Assembly (NCBI GenBank): GCA_037127255.1
Contig: JBANSL010000012.1
Location: 36,385,115 to 36,449,114 of the forward strand
Direction: 5' to 3'
Length of the DNA: 64,000 nt
DNA from: Persicaria tinctoria
Taxonomy: Eukaryota; Streptophyta; Magnoliopsida; Caryophyllales; Polygonaceae
Shown: positions 10,313 through 21,470 of the stretch, in pieces
How the letters are laid out: each line of letters starts with the position of its first letter
How positions within the stretch are numbered: position 1 is the stretch's first letter
Notes under the pieces: generated by a model
Told to the model about the DNA's origin: nothing
The model's database searches: none
Seen by the model: only the letters and a program-made list of their open reading frames with translations
Position numbers and translations under genes: made by a program

Positions 10313-11040
10313 TATCCTAAGAAGGATTTCAAGCAAACAATTTTATTTAACTATAAAAATTGAATTGAAAAAAATTAAACATGGATGAATTATGATTGAT
10401 AAAATAAAATATAATTTATTACGAAAACGTACAAAGGTGTGGAATAATAAAATGAGTTAAAAATAAATCTCTCATCCGTTTACTCTTAACTAACAAGATA
10501 AGTGAACACTTTTTATTGGTGGTATAGGTTGGAAAATATACATTCATTCAGTATATGAGTATAAGAAAATAAATATAAAAAAAAGCTGCAAATTGTAATG
10601 TAACGAGTAACGACGGCCACATTGAATTAACGTGATGGCGCCGGCTCGACGTGGAGCAAGCCTATCCCTTCCTCTCCAACTTGCAAGTAGAGACAACTAG
10701 TCGATGCCCATCGTTTCCTCTATCATAAGCTTTGAAATTATGTCCTCTCGACTCTACTTACCATTTTATGTACTTTTCCATTAAATAAATTTAATAAATC
10801 AAGTAAAAAGACAAACGGGTTTAGCGGCTCATATTGCACCAACACTTGTGAATTTAGATGGTACCACGCTTGCTCGGCTCTCTTTCCGTAGAAGATCGGA
10901 TACAAAAATATACCGGATTCGGACCAAATTTGGACTCAGCCTCTCACTCATTCCGATGTACAGATAGATGACTTCATAAGACCACTATAATAACAATTTT
11001 ATTATAACTTGTCCAAAATATAAAGACAAAATACATAAAA
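10313..11040. other. AT-rich spacer, no gene seen
   Basis: About 730 bases without a credible open frame or RNA gene. A short GC-rich piece lies at 10610-10690. I see no repeat boundary or conserved motif. Confidence 0.5.
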
Positions 11041-11042
11041 TA

Positions 11043-11125
11043 CATACTCCAGGGGTTCGAACCGGGACCTTTTGGTACTACTCGCAAGTCCTTTTCGGTT
11101 GAACCATTCCGGAATTGTTCAAAAT
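11043..11125. repeat. Dispersed B-box-like repeat, copy 1
   Basis: Contains GGTTCGAACCGGGACCT and, about 45 bases later, GAACCATTCCGGAAT. The same order of motifs occurs at 53310-53385 and, more diverged, at 61826-61860. The palindrome GGTTCGAACC matches the RNA polymerase III B box in either orientation, so a tRNA-derived SINE fragment is possible. No A box or tail is evident. Confidence 0.5.
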
Positions 11126-11239
11126 ACATACTCCGTATTATCTAAAATAATTTCACTCAACCTTCGACGACTTTTCCATTTTCGAAACAATTATTTAGTT
11201 TGAGGAAATGTTATAAATTTAGGAATTTTTTTTTCTACT

Positions 11240-11480
11240 TCTCTTTTTGTTTTTTTTTTTGATAAGGTAAGAATTCGAGAGTCAGACATATCTGGCTCTT
11301 CAAGGGGCCGACAAAGTCGGTAGACGGCGAACCGTCAATATACAATTAGAATAACAGAAGGTGCAAACTAGGCAGTTACAAGCAAACAATTTCGAATAAC
11401 CTAGCAAACCTAAACCTAACACGTTGCGGTCAACATAGACTACGACCGAAGCCAAGCGCCACCAAACTGCAACACCGCTG
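11240..11480 (-). mobile_element. LINE-like 3' tail with poly(A)
   Basis: On the minus strand a stretch ends in CTCGAATTCTTACCTTATC followed by A-rich sequence. A related sequence with the same GAATTCGAGA ... CGGTA spacing next to poly(T) is at 43120-43300. Two related 3' ends each adjoining an A tract fit the 3' UTR of a non-LTR retrotransposon. No coding part is present. Confidence 0.45.
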
Positions 11481-11489
11481 GCCAGCGGT

Positions 11490-12040
11490 ACATCAGGAGA
11501 TCCTGTGGAAAGTGAAGACGAACCTCCAAGGAAATTTCCGGATCATGGAGACGCCTCGATACACACCGCCTCGACCCAAGCCAGACCCGACTCCGAGACG
11601 CCAGAGCCCCAACTAAGAAAAGGATTGCTGAGACCAACCAAAAGAGCTGCCAAGAACCACCTAAGAACCAAGCACCTGAACACCCTTTTGGGATTTTATT
11701 GGGGCCCTTTCGGGATTTTGATCAAACCCTTTCGGGATTTAGTTTACCCTCTCGGGTGGGTTTGTCAATGAATATAAATGTAGGCAAATAAATTTTTTAG
11801 AAATACATATAAATATATATATATATAAACAATAAATTTATATATATGTATATCAATATATATCAATATAAACTTCTCATTCTACATAAGTACATAACTA
11901 GTTAAATACCCGTATTTTTATGCATTTTTTTAAATTAATTCGTTTGATATTAACAGAATGTATAAAATAACTTGTAGTTAAATATTAAATCTAACTACCA
12001 CTATATTATTTATATTATTTTACGCTTCGGATATATACAC
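11490..12040. other. Unassigned AT-rich stretch
   Basis: No supported gene. A TATATA-rich run spans 11810-11870. At 11898-11901 CTAG followed (on plus) by TTAAATACCCG resembles the 3' end of a minus-strand Helitron, but no hairpin is visible, so I do not call it. Confidence 0.4.
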
Positions 12041-12049
12041 TGTAAATCC

Positions 12050-12215
12050 TCACGTTAATTATGACGTGCATGCACGTCGAAAACGATGTGCATGCACATC
12101 ATAATTAACGTGCATATTGGATAGCGCACAAAGCGAGTCTACGTGCACGCACATAATTTAAAAAAAACGTGTATGCACGTCGTATTTGACGTGCATACAC
12201 GTTTTTTCAAAATCG
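12050..12215. repeat. Cluster of ACGTGCA palindromes (left flank of the disrupted gene)
   Basis: Repeated GACGTGCATGCACGTC, ATGTGCATGCACAT and TACACGTTT-type elements give several short perfect palindromes within 165 bases, including an inverted pair AACGTGTATGCACGTCG / GACGTGCATACACGTT around 12167-12205. A similar ACGTGCACATGTGCACGT lies at 18620-18640, beyond the right end of the gene-like unit, so the pair may be the diverged subterminal regions of one element. Confidence 0.55.
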
Positions 12216-12294
12216 AAAAAACGTGTCCTTTCATCCTCATTCCCAAACCAGACCACGAGAGACAGAGAGAGAGCGAGACGCCGACGAATTTTCC

Positions 12295-12298
<4 letters not shown>

Positions 12299-12331
<33 letters not shown>
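12299..12331. repeat. (GA)n microsatellite
   Basis: Sixteen uninterrupted GA units just upstream of the ATG at 12337, in the probable 5' leader of the disrupted gene. Confidence 0.95.
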
Positions 12332-12334
<3 letters not shown>

Positions 12335-12359
12335 AGATGGTGGTCCTGAAAGCGGAGGC

Positions 12360-12680
12360 CATGGAGATGGAGACGGAGGAGGTGCTGGGGTGGCGGTGGA
12401 GGGTGCTGGGGCGGTGGCGGAGGAGGAGAACAGGGTGGAGGGGGGTGGTGGTGGTGGGGAGGCGGAGCAGAGGGTGGAGGGTGGTGGTGGTGGTGGGGGA
12501 GGCTGAGGTGCTCCCGGCGGTAGCGGAGGAGGAGCAGAGGGGGGTGGAGGGTGGTGGTGGTGGAGAGGCTGAGGCGGTGGTGGAGGAGGAGCAAAGGGGG
12601 GTGGAGGGTGGTGGTGGTGGGGCGGTAGCGCCGGCGGTGAAGGCGGTCGGAGAGTTGGAGGCGGCGGAGGTGGTGGTGCC
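12360..12680 (+). repeat. G-rich low-complexity tract
   Basis: Dense GGTGG/GGAGG/GGGG runs on the plus strand, with many sets of four nearby G-runs able to form G-quadruplexes. The complementary strand encodes long poly-Pro frames, an effect of base composition. Confidence 0.8.
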
Positions 12681-13039
12681 GGAGTCAGTGTCGGAGACGC
12701 AGGCCATATTACCGACGCGGAAGCGGCGTTACATGGAGGTTTCGCCTCTCCCGACCCCACCGGTATGTTATATGGATTATTTATTTTATTTGATATTAAT
12801 AGTTTTATTGTTTTATAATATAGTTTTATAAAATAGTTTTATAGATTATAGTTTTATAATTTTATAATATAGTTATATAGTTTTATAATAATGTAGATAT
12901 ATAGTTTAGATTGTTGTTTTATAATATAGTTTAGATTATAGTTTTAAATAAATTGAAATATTTGTTGTATGTTTATTGTTTCATTGTTTTATAATATAGT
13001 TTTTATTAAATGTTTATAGTATATAGTTTTCATAGTTTG

Positions 13040-13500
13040 TACAATATGTAAAAGACATTAAAAGGCATTAAAAGTCATTAAAAAGACATTAAAAATACAT
13101 TAAAATATATTGAAAGTCGTGAAAACACAATGAAAAGCCATTAAAATACATTAAAACTACATTAAAATATATTAAAAACATTAAAATATATTGAAAGTCA
13201 TGAAAACACAATGAAAAACCATTAAAATACATTAAAAATACATTAAAAGATATTAAAAAAACAATAAAATATATAGTCATGAAAACCCAATGAAAAGTCA
13301 TTAAAAGCCATAAGAAGGCATTAAAAGTCATTAAAATCCATTGGCATCCGGAGAAAGCCATTAAAAGCCAATAAAAGTCATTGAAAAGCATTAAAGGACA
13401 TGAAAAGACTTAAAAGCTATTACATGAAATTAAGAGCAATTAAAAGTCATTAAAAGACATTAAAATAAATTAAAATTCATTAAAAGCCAATAAAAGATAT
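13040..13500. repeat. Degenerate CATTAAAA tandem array
   Basis: About 45 imperfect copies of a 9-12 base unit with core CATTAAAA plus one to four variable bases. It lies in what looks like intron 1 of the disrupted gene. Confidence 0.85.
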
Positions 13501-13904
13501 TATAATACAAGAAGTAACATATTCTTAAACATTTCATAATAACAGGCAGGGAAGCTCTTGAGGACTGATGGTACTCTACGGCCGATTAGGGTCGGCGACC
13601 GGGCAGTGGTCAGTCAGCTTAGGGTAGATGGTGGGGGAGACGATATGGTTGAGGGAGGAGCAGAGGGGGTGACGGTAGATGATCTACTGCTGTCTGCAGA
13701 GGGCGACCAGCAGACCATGGGGACCCTCCGTGCGACGAGAATGACATCTTCTGGAAGGGTCTGCCTGATTTCCGCTCTTTTGGTGATCCGATGGATGGGC
13801 AGCAGCCTTCGTTGCCGTCCACCGATGTACTCAGCAGCTTGATGTCCACATTTTTGGTCATATTCCGCATCATGTTTTCATTCCATCTAAGGCATTTTAT
13901 TAGC

Positions 13905-15299
13905 TTTTGTGTTGGAAAAGTGTGTCGTTTGTGTTGATTATCGTATTTTTCGAGATATAGATGTCTACACAAGCTTTGGCGGTGTTTTTGTAGGTTTTGG
14001 AGGTGATTTGGAAGAGTTTTGACGCACTTTAGAGCTTAATGAAAATCCATGAAGGCAATGGAGAAGCCAAGGAAAAGCAAAAAGTGGTGCAGCTGTAGAA
14101 AAACCTTATTTTCGCCATCCACCACTTCGATTCAAGTTCTGGAGCCCTCATGAGAGTTGTAGTCCTTGAAAAGAGCTTTCCAACGCATATGAATATGTGT
14201 CAATCGGATAAACGAAGACTCGGAAAAGTGCGTTTGAAGTCAGAGTCAAAAAGCTGGAGAAAAACAGAGGCTACTGCGTTCAAACAGAGCCTCGGCGTCG
14301 ACACCTTGACCCTCGATGCCGAAACCCAGCGAATTCTAGTAACACTACATTTGAACAGACCCTCGGCGCCAACACCTAGACCCTCGACGCCAAGACCCTG
14401 TGCTTCAGCAGGATTTTATGCGGGTTGATTTAAAATGTCTTTTGGGCTTTTTAATTAGGATTTTTTATCTAAATCTCTTTTAGGATCTTTTAGTTAGATA
14501 GACTTAAATAGAATATATTATTTTCCTAAGATAAAATCTCTTTCCTTGGAGATTAAGTCTTATATTTTTATCTTTAAATAAAGCCTATTAGGGGCTAATT
14601 TTAGGGGAGAAGACACGTTGTTCAGCGTGAGGCCTGCGCGCAGCTGTAGGACGGTTTTGTTAAGTTCAATTTCAGTTTATGTTTTCTTCACTTAAATTCA
14701 TGTTTTCCATTGCCATGTTTGAGTAGTTCTTTTCTCTTCTAGGGTTGGGGTGAACCCAACAATAAGCATGTGTGTGGATGAATGAATCTATGTTTATTTG
14801 ATGTTTGTATCTTATTCTACCCATATGCTTTACCCTTTGATGAAAGTCTAAAGAAATTCATAGTTGCAATTGAACATGAAAGAGGAAATTGTTAACTTGA
14901 TAGTAATTAGGGTTTTCTAATGAAACTTAAAGGGTCCTAGATAAGAGAAGGTAGAAACAAGTAGATCTTTTATGCGAAAGTGAATTGATTTGCTTGTTGA
15001 TTAAAGAAAGTCAACTCTTTTGATGATAAAAGCATGATGTTTTCTATGACTTATTGATTCATACATGTGTTTATTGTTGTGGTGATCCCTTGCATTGGAA
15101 GTTTTTCCTTTTATTAATTAAAATTCTGAATTTATGCTCTTATCACCACCCATCTCTCTTCCATCTCTTTTGTTAGTTTCAACCCGACAAAGCAACTAAA
15201 CAAGAAGCGCTGACCCTCTCTCGTGGACGATCCTGACTCCATATACTATAGCGAGGTCTTGACTATTAATTTATTTGGTCGAGAAACCCTCTCATCACA
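13905..15299 (+). mobile_element. Probable solo LTR of a gypsy element inside the disrupted gene
   Basis: The stretch has the layout of plant gypsy LTRs: a possible TGTG start near 13909, an AT-rich centre with a poly(A)-signal-like region near 14450-14600, and an end region with CTCTCGTGGACGATCCTGAC near 15215 and a CATCACA end at 15299. The end region resembles that of element A (CCTCGTGGATTCGATCCTGAC). Host gene-like sequence lies on both sides. I could not find a matching 5-bp duplication, so the borders are approximate. Confidence 0.5.
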
Positions 15300-15697
15300 A
15301 TTGTGTCACTGAGGTAGTTGAGGGTCGACGGGCCCACATGGGTAGACCGGCTACTCAGCTGCCCCCCACCATCCATGAGGCATCTACTTTCGGCGTCCAC
15401 ATGGCTTCTACATCCGCCACCCATGATGCTGAGGCTTCGACCTCCGGCACACCACCGCCGATTTCGTTGGCGGCTACGGATGACACCATCCCTAACGTCG
15501 TTGAGGGGGTGGACGACGGGCAAGGGCGACAGGAGGAGAGGCAGAGGGGGCATGGTGAGGGGCGGGGGGGGGGGGGCATGAGGGGGTAGAGAGGGTGGAG
15601 GAGCCGGCACCTATCCCTGCGCAGGTCAACCCATACTTGCCTCTGGGCGATCTGTTGGTGTCTTACAGGCACCGCTGAGCCTACCAGGTGTGGAGGG

Positions 15698-17966
15698 TGT
15701 TGTGAGCTGAATCTGCCATGCTGTACAGTAACTTTTATATCGATTTCTGCATGCATTTCATTCATTTGGGCTAAGATAGTACATAATCTATTTAGTTTAT
15801 GTTTATTTGCCAAATTATGGAATCTACACCAGTTTCTGTTTAATTCGCAGAAATCGAGGCATTTTACAGCAATTCTACAGAAGGTCAGAAAAGCTCGGAA
15901 AACCACTACAGAAGTCCAAGGTCAAAGGAGCAGCGGAACCAGTCGAATCGAGCCGAGAACCCAGGCTACTCGATCTCGAGTAGCTCTTACTCGACCTAGA
16001 CGAGCATGTCCGAGCAGCCTTGGTCGACAGAGCCTGATCGAGAAAGCCAGACCAACCCGACTTCCGGAGTCTACTCGATCTCGACAAGCCCTAGTCGAGA
16101 TCGACGAAGCCCAGCGCCACACCCGGAGTCGACAAGCCGAGGCCGACAAGGAGGCACTCGCTGCCAGCGATTCCACTCGCTGCAGCGGACGTCTCGCTGC
16201 CGCGGAAAATCTCGCTGCCAGCGGGACGCACCAAGTCAACGAAGAAGCCAACTCGCGGAAGCGGAAGGGAAGACCCTTTTCGAGATCGACAAGCCACCCG
16301 GTCGAGATCGACGAGCGCCTGAGTCCGGATCCGAGCCAGTCGAGTAAACCTACCCGAGGAGACCTAGTCGGCAACACTTTTCTACTCGAGGTCGACTACG
16401 CCTTGTCGAGGTCGACGAGCATCAGGAGCCAAGACTGAGCCACATCGAGCAGAGCTAGCCGGGAAGTCCAGTCGACGATCCACCCTACTCGAGGTCGACG
16501 AGCCCTTGTCGAGGTCGAGTAGGCCAGTGTCCAGAAACGCGTCGACGAAGTGCTGTCCGAATAGACTTGGGATTCCTTGGGGCCGAAGGCTGAAGATCTA
16601 TCCGATCCTATCATCATCTATCCAAGGAAGGAGATCTATCAACATCATGAAGACTTACCCACTTTAGAATTATCTTTTCCTTATAGATTTATTTCCATTA
16701 AACATTTTATTTATCTTTTAGCAAATTAGATATAGATTTAGATATAGAGATAGATGATTATTTCCTTGATTAGCGAGGTCTGATCACTATAAATAAGGCC
16801 CTAGGGGCTCAGTTTTATGAATTCCAAGACACACACAATTCAATTCCAGTAGAGAAGTTTAGGGAGTTCTAAGTTTTTAGGGTTTTGGCTTTCAGCGAAA
16901 GTTGATTGCCGGGATTGTAAAGGCTTTGAATATAGTTTAATGCAAGTTTCTTTTTATACATCAATGTCTGCGATTGATATGAGGCGTGAGTAGTCCACCC
17001 ACTTCTGGGGCTGGGGTTAGCCCGACGGTGGCCATGTGAGGCGATACGATAAAGGTCAGATCTTTTTGTGCGATTCATCTTCTATCCCTATGAGCATGAT
17101 TCTTTTACGAGAGTTGAAGGTGATCCTTGTTTGTGTTATTGAAGCGAAAGTGATCTTAATGCAACTTGGATTAATTATGTGAAAAAGGGTTAGTAACAAT
17201 TAGGGTTTATGCGAAAGCCTCTATATGCCTATTTGTTAATGACGAAAGTTATTTGATGGAAAGCATGATCTTTTATGCCTTTGTGTGTTACTTTGAATGG
17301 TTATCGTTGTGGTGTCGAAACCCTAGTCTTGGAAGTCTTTTATTATATTGATTTATTTCTGCAAGAAATCTAAGTTTTAGTTTCGAATTTGCAATTTTAT
17401 ATTTCTGTTTCTTGTTGATCTAGAGTAGTGCTTTGTCGATCTCGAGGAAGCTGTGGTCGAGATCGAGTAGGACTTGGTCTAGGTCGAGTTGGTTTTCTTC
17501 TGTTTTCGTCGATTTTCACTTTCTGTTGTTCACTGTCTTGTCGATCTCGAGTTGGTGTTGTCGAGATCGAGTAGCTTGTCTTCGTCGAGTTGTGTTTGTT
17601 TTCGATTCTGAGTTCTTTGTTGTCGACCACCCTTGTCGATCTCGAGGAACTGCTTGTCGAGATCGACCAGCTTGTTGCTTTGCTTTTAGTTTCTGCTTTG
17701 CTTTGTCTTTCCTGTTTTGCTTTGTTCTTTGCTTCTGCTTTTATTTCTGTTTCTTTCGTTGTTTCTGTGTTTCTGTCTTTTCTGCTGCTCTGTCTGTGAG
17801 AATTTACAGCTACCTAAGAACTGCTGACGTGCTTCCTCGTGGATTCGATCCTGACAACCTTCTACTACAACGGGATGAAGTCTTGTATTTATTTGCTGAG
17901 ACAGGGAAGTCAGTCTGAACTTTATTTCATATTTATTTCATACTTGACTATCCTCCTGCAACAACA
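15698..17966 (+). mobile_element. Solo LTR (2269 bp) of the element A family
   Basis: Begins TGTTGTGAGC and ends CTGCAACAACA, and is homologous to the LTR of element A at both ends. Flanks read GAGGG and AAGGG, a 5-bp duplication with one mismatch. Its motif clusters (15965-16530 and 17430-17670) use mainly TCGATCTCGA and TCGAGGTCGA, whereas element A uses TCGATATCGA, so the outer bases are kept while the centre differs. A CTATAAATAAGG TATA box lies at 16789-16800. No internal retroelement sequence adjoins it. Confidence 0.85.
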
Positions 17967-18486
17967 AAGGGATGTGGTTGTAGATCTGCCGCTACTGAAG
18001 ATCCACCATCGGGCGAGCCACCTAGCTGCGTTCAACTCGTACGTCTTCGAGGGCCCGAGGACCTAGTGGCAAGATTTGATTCTTCCGCACATCCCGCAGT
18101 TGCGGACCCACCATTTTGCCGCAGTACGACACCAAACGTCTTATATTATGACCTATTCTTGCTTTTCATCTATATGTCAATACTCTAACTCTAATTTTCC
18201 GTTCTTATAGATCTGGTTGCGTCCTAATGCTCCTATTCCGCCGCCTGTGCCAGAATGGGTTCCCCATCATCAACCGAGCGCCGAAGGACGGGATGCTCCT
18301 TTTCAAGCTCAATTTGACAGATTCCGAGCCTTACGTGTCCAATCCGGTCGCCGAATGATGGGATGCTACTTTTTTTCTCCGTGCCTTGTAACATTATTCA
18401 CATATTATCCGAATGAAAACCTTAACAATTATTGTTTTCCATTTAATTATCACTTGGCAATTAAACTCACCAATGCTCGGAATGAC

Positions 18487-18600
18487 TTAAACCCTAAATC
18501 TTAAACCTCCCTTAACTAAACCCTTCAATTTTTTTCCATTAACCCTAAAAACCCTCGGTAAACCCTAAACCCTAAACCTTAAGCCTTCAACCCTAAGTAG
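18487..18600. repeat. Degenerate interstitial telomere-like repeat
   Basis: Several copies of the plant telomere unit CCCTAAA, including AAACCCTAAACCCTAAACC near 18561-18579, among degenerate copies. Confidence 0.7.
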
Positions 18601-18665
18601 GGCTTGCACGTCACTTAAGACGTGCACATGTGCACGTTGTTAACGACGTGCATTAATTTACACAA
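18600..18665. repeat. ACGTGCA palindromes (right flank of the disrupted gene)
   Basis: GACGTGCACATGTGCACGT plus two more ACGTGCA/TGCACGT copies, echoing the cluster at 12050-12215. Confidence 0.5.
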
Positions 18666-18689
18666 ATATGTTTAACTGACTACCAAAAA

Positions 18690-19030
18690 AATAGATATAA
18701 TATAATATATCAATATTTATCAAATATGGAAAAATCTTGTAAAAACATATCGATATCTAATGAAATTTGATAAAATATCATCTTAAACAAATATTGTTAT
18801 ATTAATATTCTAAAAATATATTGATATCTTACTAAATTAGGTAATATTTGAAAAAATATTATCTTATTCATATATTGTTATATTAATTTCTAAAAATATA
18901 TCGATATATATCTAAATTGGGTAAGCTTTTATCTTAAATATATATATTTCTATAATGATCAAGTGGAACTGGATTAAAAAAAATATAGTAAAATCTTATC
19001 TTGAGTATATATATTGTTACATTGTATTAA
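18690..19030. repeat. AT-rich tandem repeat, unit about 90-100 bp
   Basis: Three to four diverged copies of a unit containing AAAATATATCGATATCT, then TAAATT, then a TTATCTTAAA and ATATTGTTA segment. Confidence 0.65.
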
Positions 19031-19725
19031 TCAATGGGGAAAATGCAATTATTAAAAATACTACAAGGAGAAGCCAACATATGTCACAAATGATTTCTTC
19101 CTTATTATATACTCTGTATATAATACAATTGATATACTTAAAAATTTTCAAGAATTCTAAAATTTCCAAAAATAGAAAAATGGTAAAAAAAATTGAATTT
19201 TTGAAATTTCTAGTACAGGATGTACAAGCTGTCCAGAGTTGAGTTAGAATCGGGTTTGCACGACCTTTTTTTGGGCTCACAGATTCATTAGCCCCATCCC
19301 ACCTATCGCCTTTTCCGCTTTTTATCATTATCACTTGCAGAGTTTGGTCTCATTGGCTCATTCCTTTCAATTTCATTGACAAGAGAATTTCTTATTTCAT
19401 GACAAATTTTGATTCAGGGAAGCAGTTTTATTTGTGATTTCGATATGACCTAGTTTCCGGCCGCTTGCAAAATCATCAATCCAGAGTTGGGAAAGATACA
19501 ACAAGTAACAATAGGTAGGATTAAATTTAAAGGCGATGAGACCGAAATTCATATGATTATTCTTACAAAGCAGCATGATTATCCAGAAGCTCATGCTCGC
19601 TTTCCCACATTTGATGGAAACCATAGATTTCAACAAAGAGATGCATAATGTTCTCTTCTATTGAGTTCAATCCAACCAAGAATCTGAGCCAACTAAAAAT
19701 TGTGGTAGCCCTGAATTTGATTTCA

Positions 19726-21470
19726 TCATTCCTTCCCATCAGCAGCGCGAAGAGAGCCGAGCTGAACAGGGGCTTGTGTGCCCACCACCTTGGATGAACC
19801 ATAAGCTGCGATATCCACACCCTTTGTCTTCTCCTTCTCAATCTGCTCCTTGATCCACATGTATGTAATCCTCAGACCATCCTGGGTTAGAATTTGCATT
19901 CATATCACATTTATCAGTAAATGAGGAGTTGCCAACATCCCCTACTTACTACCATGAAAGGAAACTTTCAGAGAATTCGCATTCGATTTGTGGAGGCTTT
20001 CATTTACCATCACCTCTTGAAAAGATAGAAAGGTCGCACTAGATTATGTAAAAACAAGTGAAAATGCAGTTACAAGCTCGGGTCTTAGCCTATGGGAATG
20101 TTTACCTTCAGTTTCATGGTAGGTGCCCATCCAAGTTTTTCTTTGATCAAGGTGTTGTCCGAATTACGGCCACGAACACCCTCAGGACCAGGAATGTGAT
20201 GAATTGGGAGCTTTTTGTCCTCAAAACCGAGGATTATTTCCGCCATTTCATTCATGCTAACCATCTCATCACTTCCAATGTTAACTGGCTCCATAAAGTC
20301 TGATTTTGTCAATCTAAAAAAAGGGGGAACACTTTCAAATAAATGAAGTTGCAATGAATAATAAAAACTGCTGAGAGTTATTCAAAAGGATAAAGTAAAT
20401 ACCTAAGCACGCCTTCTACACATTCATCAATGAAGGTGAAAGACCGAGTCTGCAACCCATCTCCCCACATCTCAAACTTATCCGTCGAAGTAAGAACTTT
20501 CCTGCAAAATGCTGCAGGTGCCTTCTCCCTACCACCTAACAGCACCAACCACATATAGATTAACATCAGCTCAATGCGTTTGTCTGAAACAAAATTATGA
20601 CAGTATAATGAAACGAGTTAAAATATCTACCTTTCCATGTACCAAAGGGACCGTAAATGTTGTGGAACCTTCCAATTCGGCATTGAACTCCAAAATCCTT
20701 GGTGTAGTGCTTGCAAAGCTCTTCAGTAGCAAGCTTCTCCAATCCATATGCATCTTGAGGCTACAAGAAGAGACAAACACAAATGAATTCCAATTCCAGA
20801 GGCTAAAAGACCAAACGAATTAGTAGACATGGAAACCTCAAACCTCTGCAGGCCAAGCATCGGATTCCTTGAGGTTTACATTGGCAGTCTCCAATTGCTT
20901 GAATTCAGGATAAATGCAAGCACTTGATGCATAAAAGAACCTGCAAAATGTTTCAAGTTTCAAAACCAGGCAACCACACATGCAGCTCACATTAGAGAAG
21001 CTGCAAAATAAACAATTTTGAAAAAGGTACAAAATCCAAAGAAAACAAAATCAATCCAACCTTTTGACACCGTTGATCCTGGCGGCCTCGAGCATGTTAA
21101 AGCTAATCATCGTGTTGTTGTACATGATCAAGGAGTGGTTTGACTGAATGAAACCCATCCCACCCATATCAGCAGCTAGGTTGAAAACGTGATCCACTCC
21201 CTGGGTGACCTTCAAGCAGTTATCCATGACCCTCAGATCGACAAGGTGGAATTCATGACAGAACATGTCTTCACTCATGTGCTCATTTTTCTTCCAATCC
21301 GACGCAATGATATAGTGCCCTTCAGTCTTCAAACGCCTGGCAATGTGCGAGGCGATGAATCCACCAGCACCAGTGATTGAAACCCTCAGCTTCTCAGACG
21401 GCCAGTAAGGCTCCCTTTCGAGCTTTTCGTATGTGTAAGAACCGTAGTCGAATCCATCCGAGCTTCCCAT
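19726..21470 (-). CDS. GME: GDP-D-mannose 3',5'-epimerase
   Basis: Converts GDP-D-mannose to GDP-L-galactose (and GDP-L-gulose), the entry step to L-ascorbate and a source of L-galactose for cell-wall polymers; a cytosolic NAD-dependent short-chain dehydrogenase-type enzyme. Six coding exons on the minus strand: 21061-21470, 20844-20940, 20631-20760, 20403-20535, 20106-20313 and 19726-19881, all with GT-AG borders. They sum to 1134 bases, 377 residues, the length of the Arabidopsis enzyme. Visible features: Rossmann motif GAGGFIA at 34-40; S143 and C145 in the SSACIYP segment; the Y174-x3-K178 pair in YGLEK; K217 in GGREK. All known catalytic residues are kept. The start at 21470 (MGSSDG) fits the family; an in-frame ATG 12 bases upstream lies before the splice acceptor (exon from 21474). 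No defect seen. Confidence 0.98.

Larger units (their letters stand above)
12337..18370 (+). pseudogene. Disrupted spliced gene-like unit, function unknown
   Basis: Exon 1 could start at the ATG at 12337 and end at the GTATGT donor near 12763. It encodes a Glu/Gly/Val-rich low-complexity stretch ending in T-R-K-R-R-Y-M-E-V. Exon 2 opens after an ACAG near 13547 and reads L-R-T-D-G-T-L-R-P-I-R-V-G-D-R before shifting frame. It is cut by an LTR-like insert (about 13905-15299), resumes at 15305-15697, and is cut again by the solo LTR at 15698-17966. It then continues with P-L-L-K-I-H-H-R-A and, after a possible intron, W-L-R-P-N-A-P-I-P-P-P-V-P-E-W (18211-18370). I cannot name the family. Plant mobile-domain or transposon-encoded proteins are possible, but I see no decisive motif. 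Confidence 0.4.

Noticed and set aside
11885..11925. Helitron 3' end on the minus strand
   Set aside because: CTAG/T and ACGGGTA are present but no hairpin precedes them.
12158..12760. Extensin-like poly-Pro protein on the minus strand
   Set aside because: It is the antisense of a G-rich tract with three overlapping Pro/His/Ser-rich frames, which is expected from composition; no signal peptide or SPPPP spacing.
13089..13391. 100-residue repeat protein on the minus strand
   Set aside because: The frame is an effect of the CATTAAAA array, whose units are not multiples of three.
12337..18370. Plant mobile domain (PMD/MAIN-like) gene
   Set aside because: Gene structure and position among transposons are suggestive, but I could not see the PMD core motifs, so I left the product unnamed.
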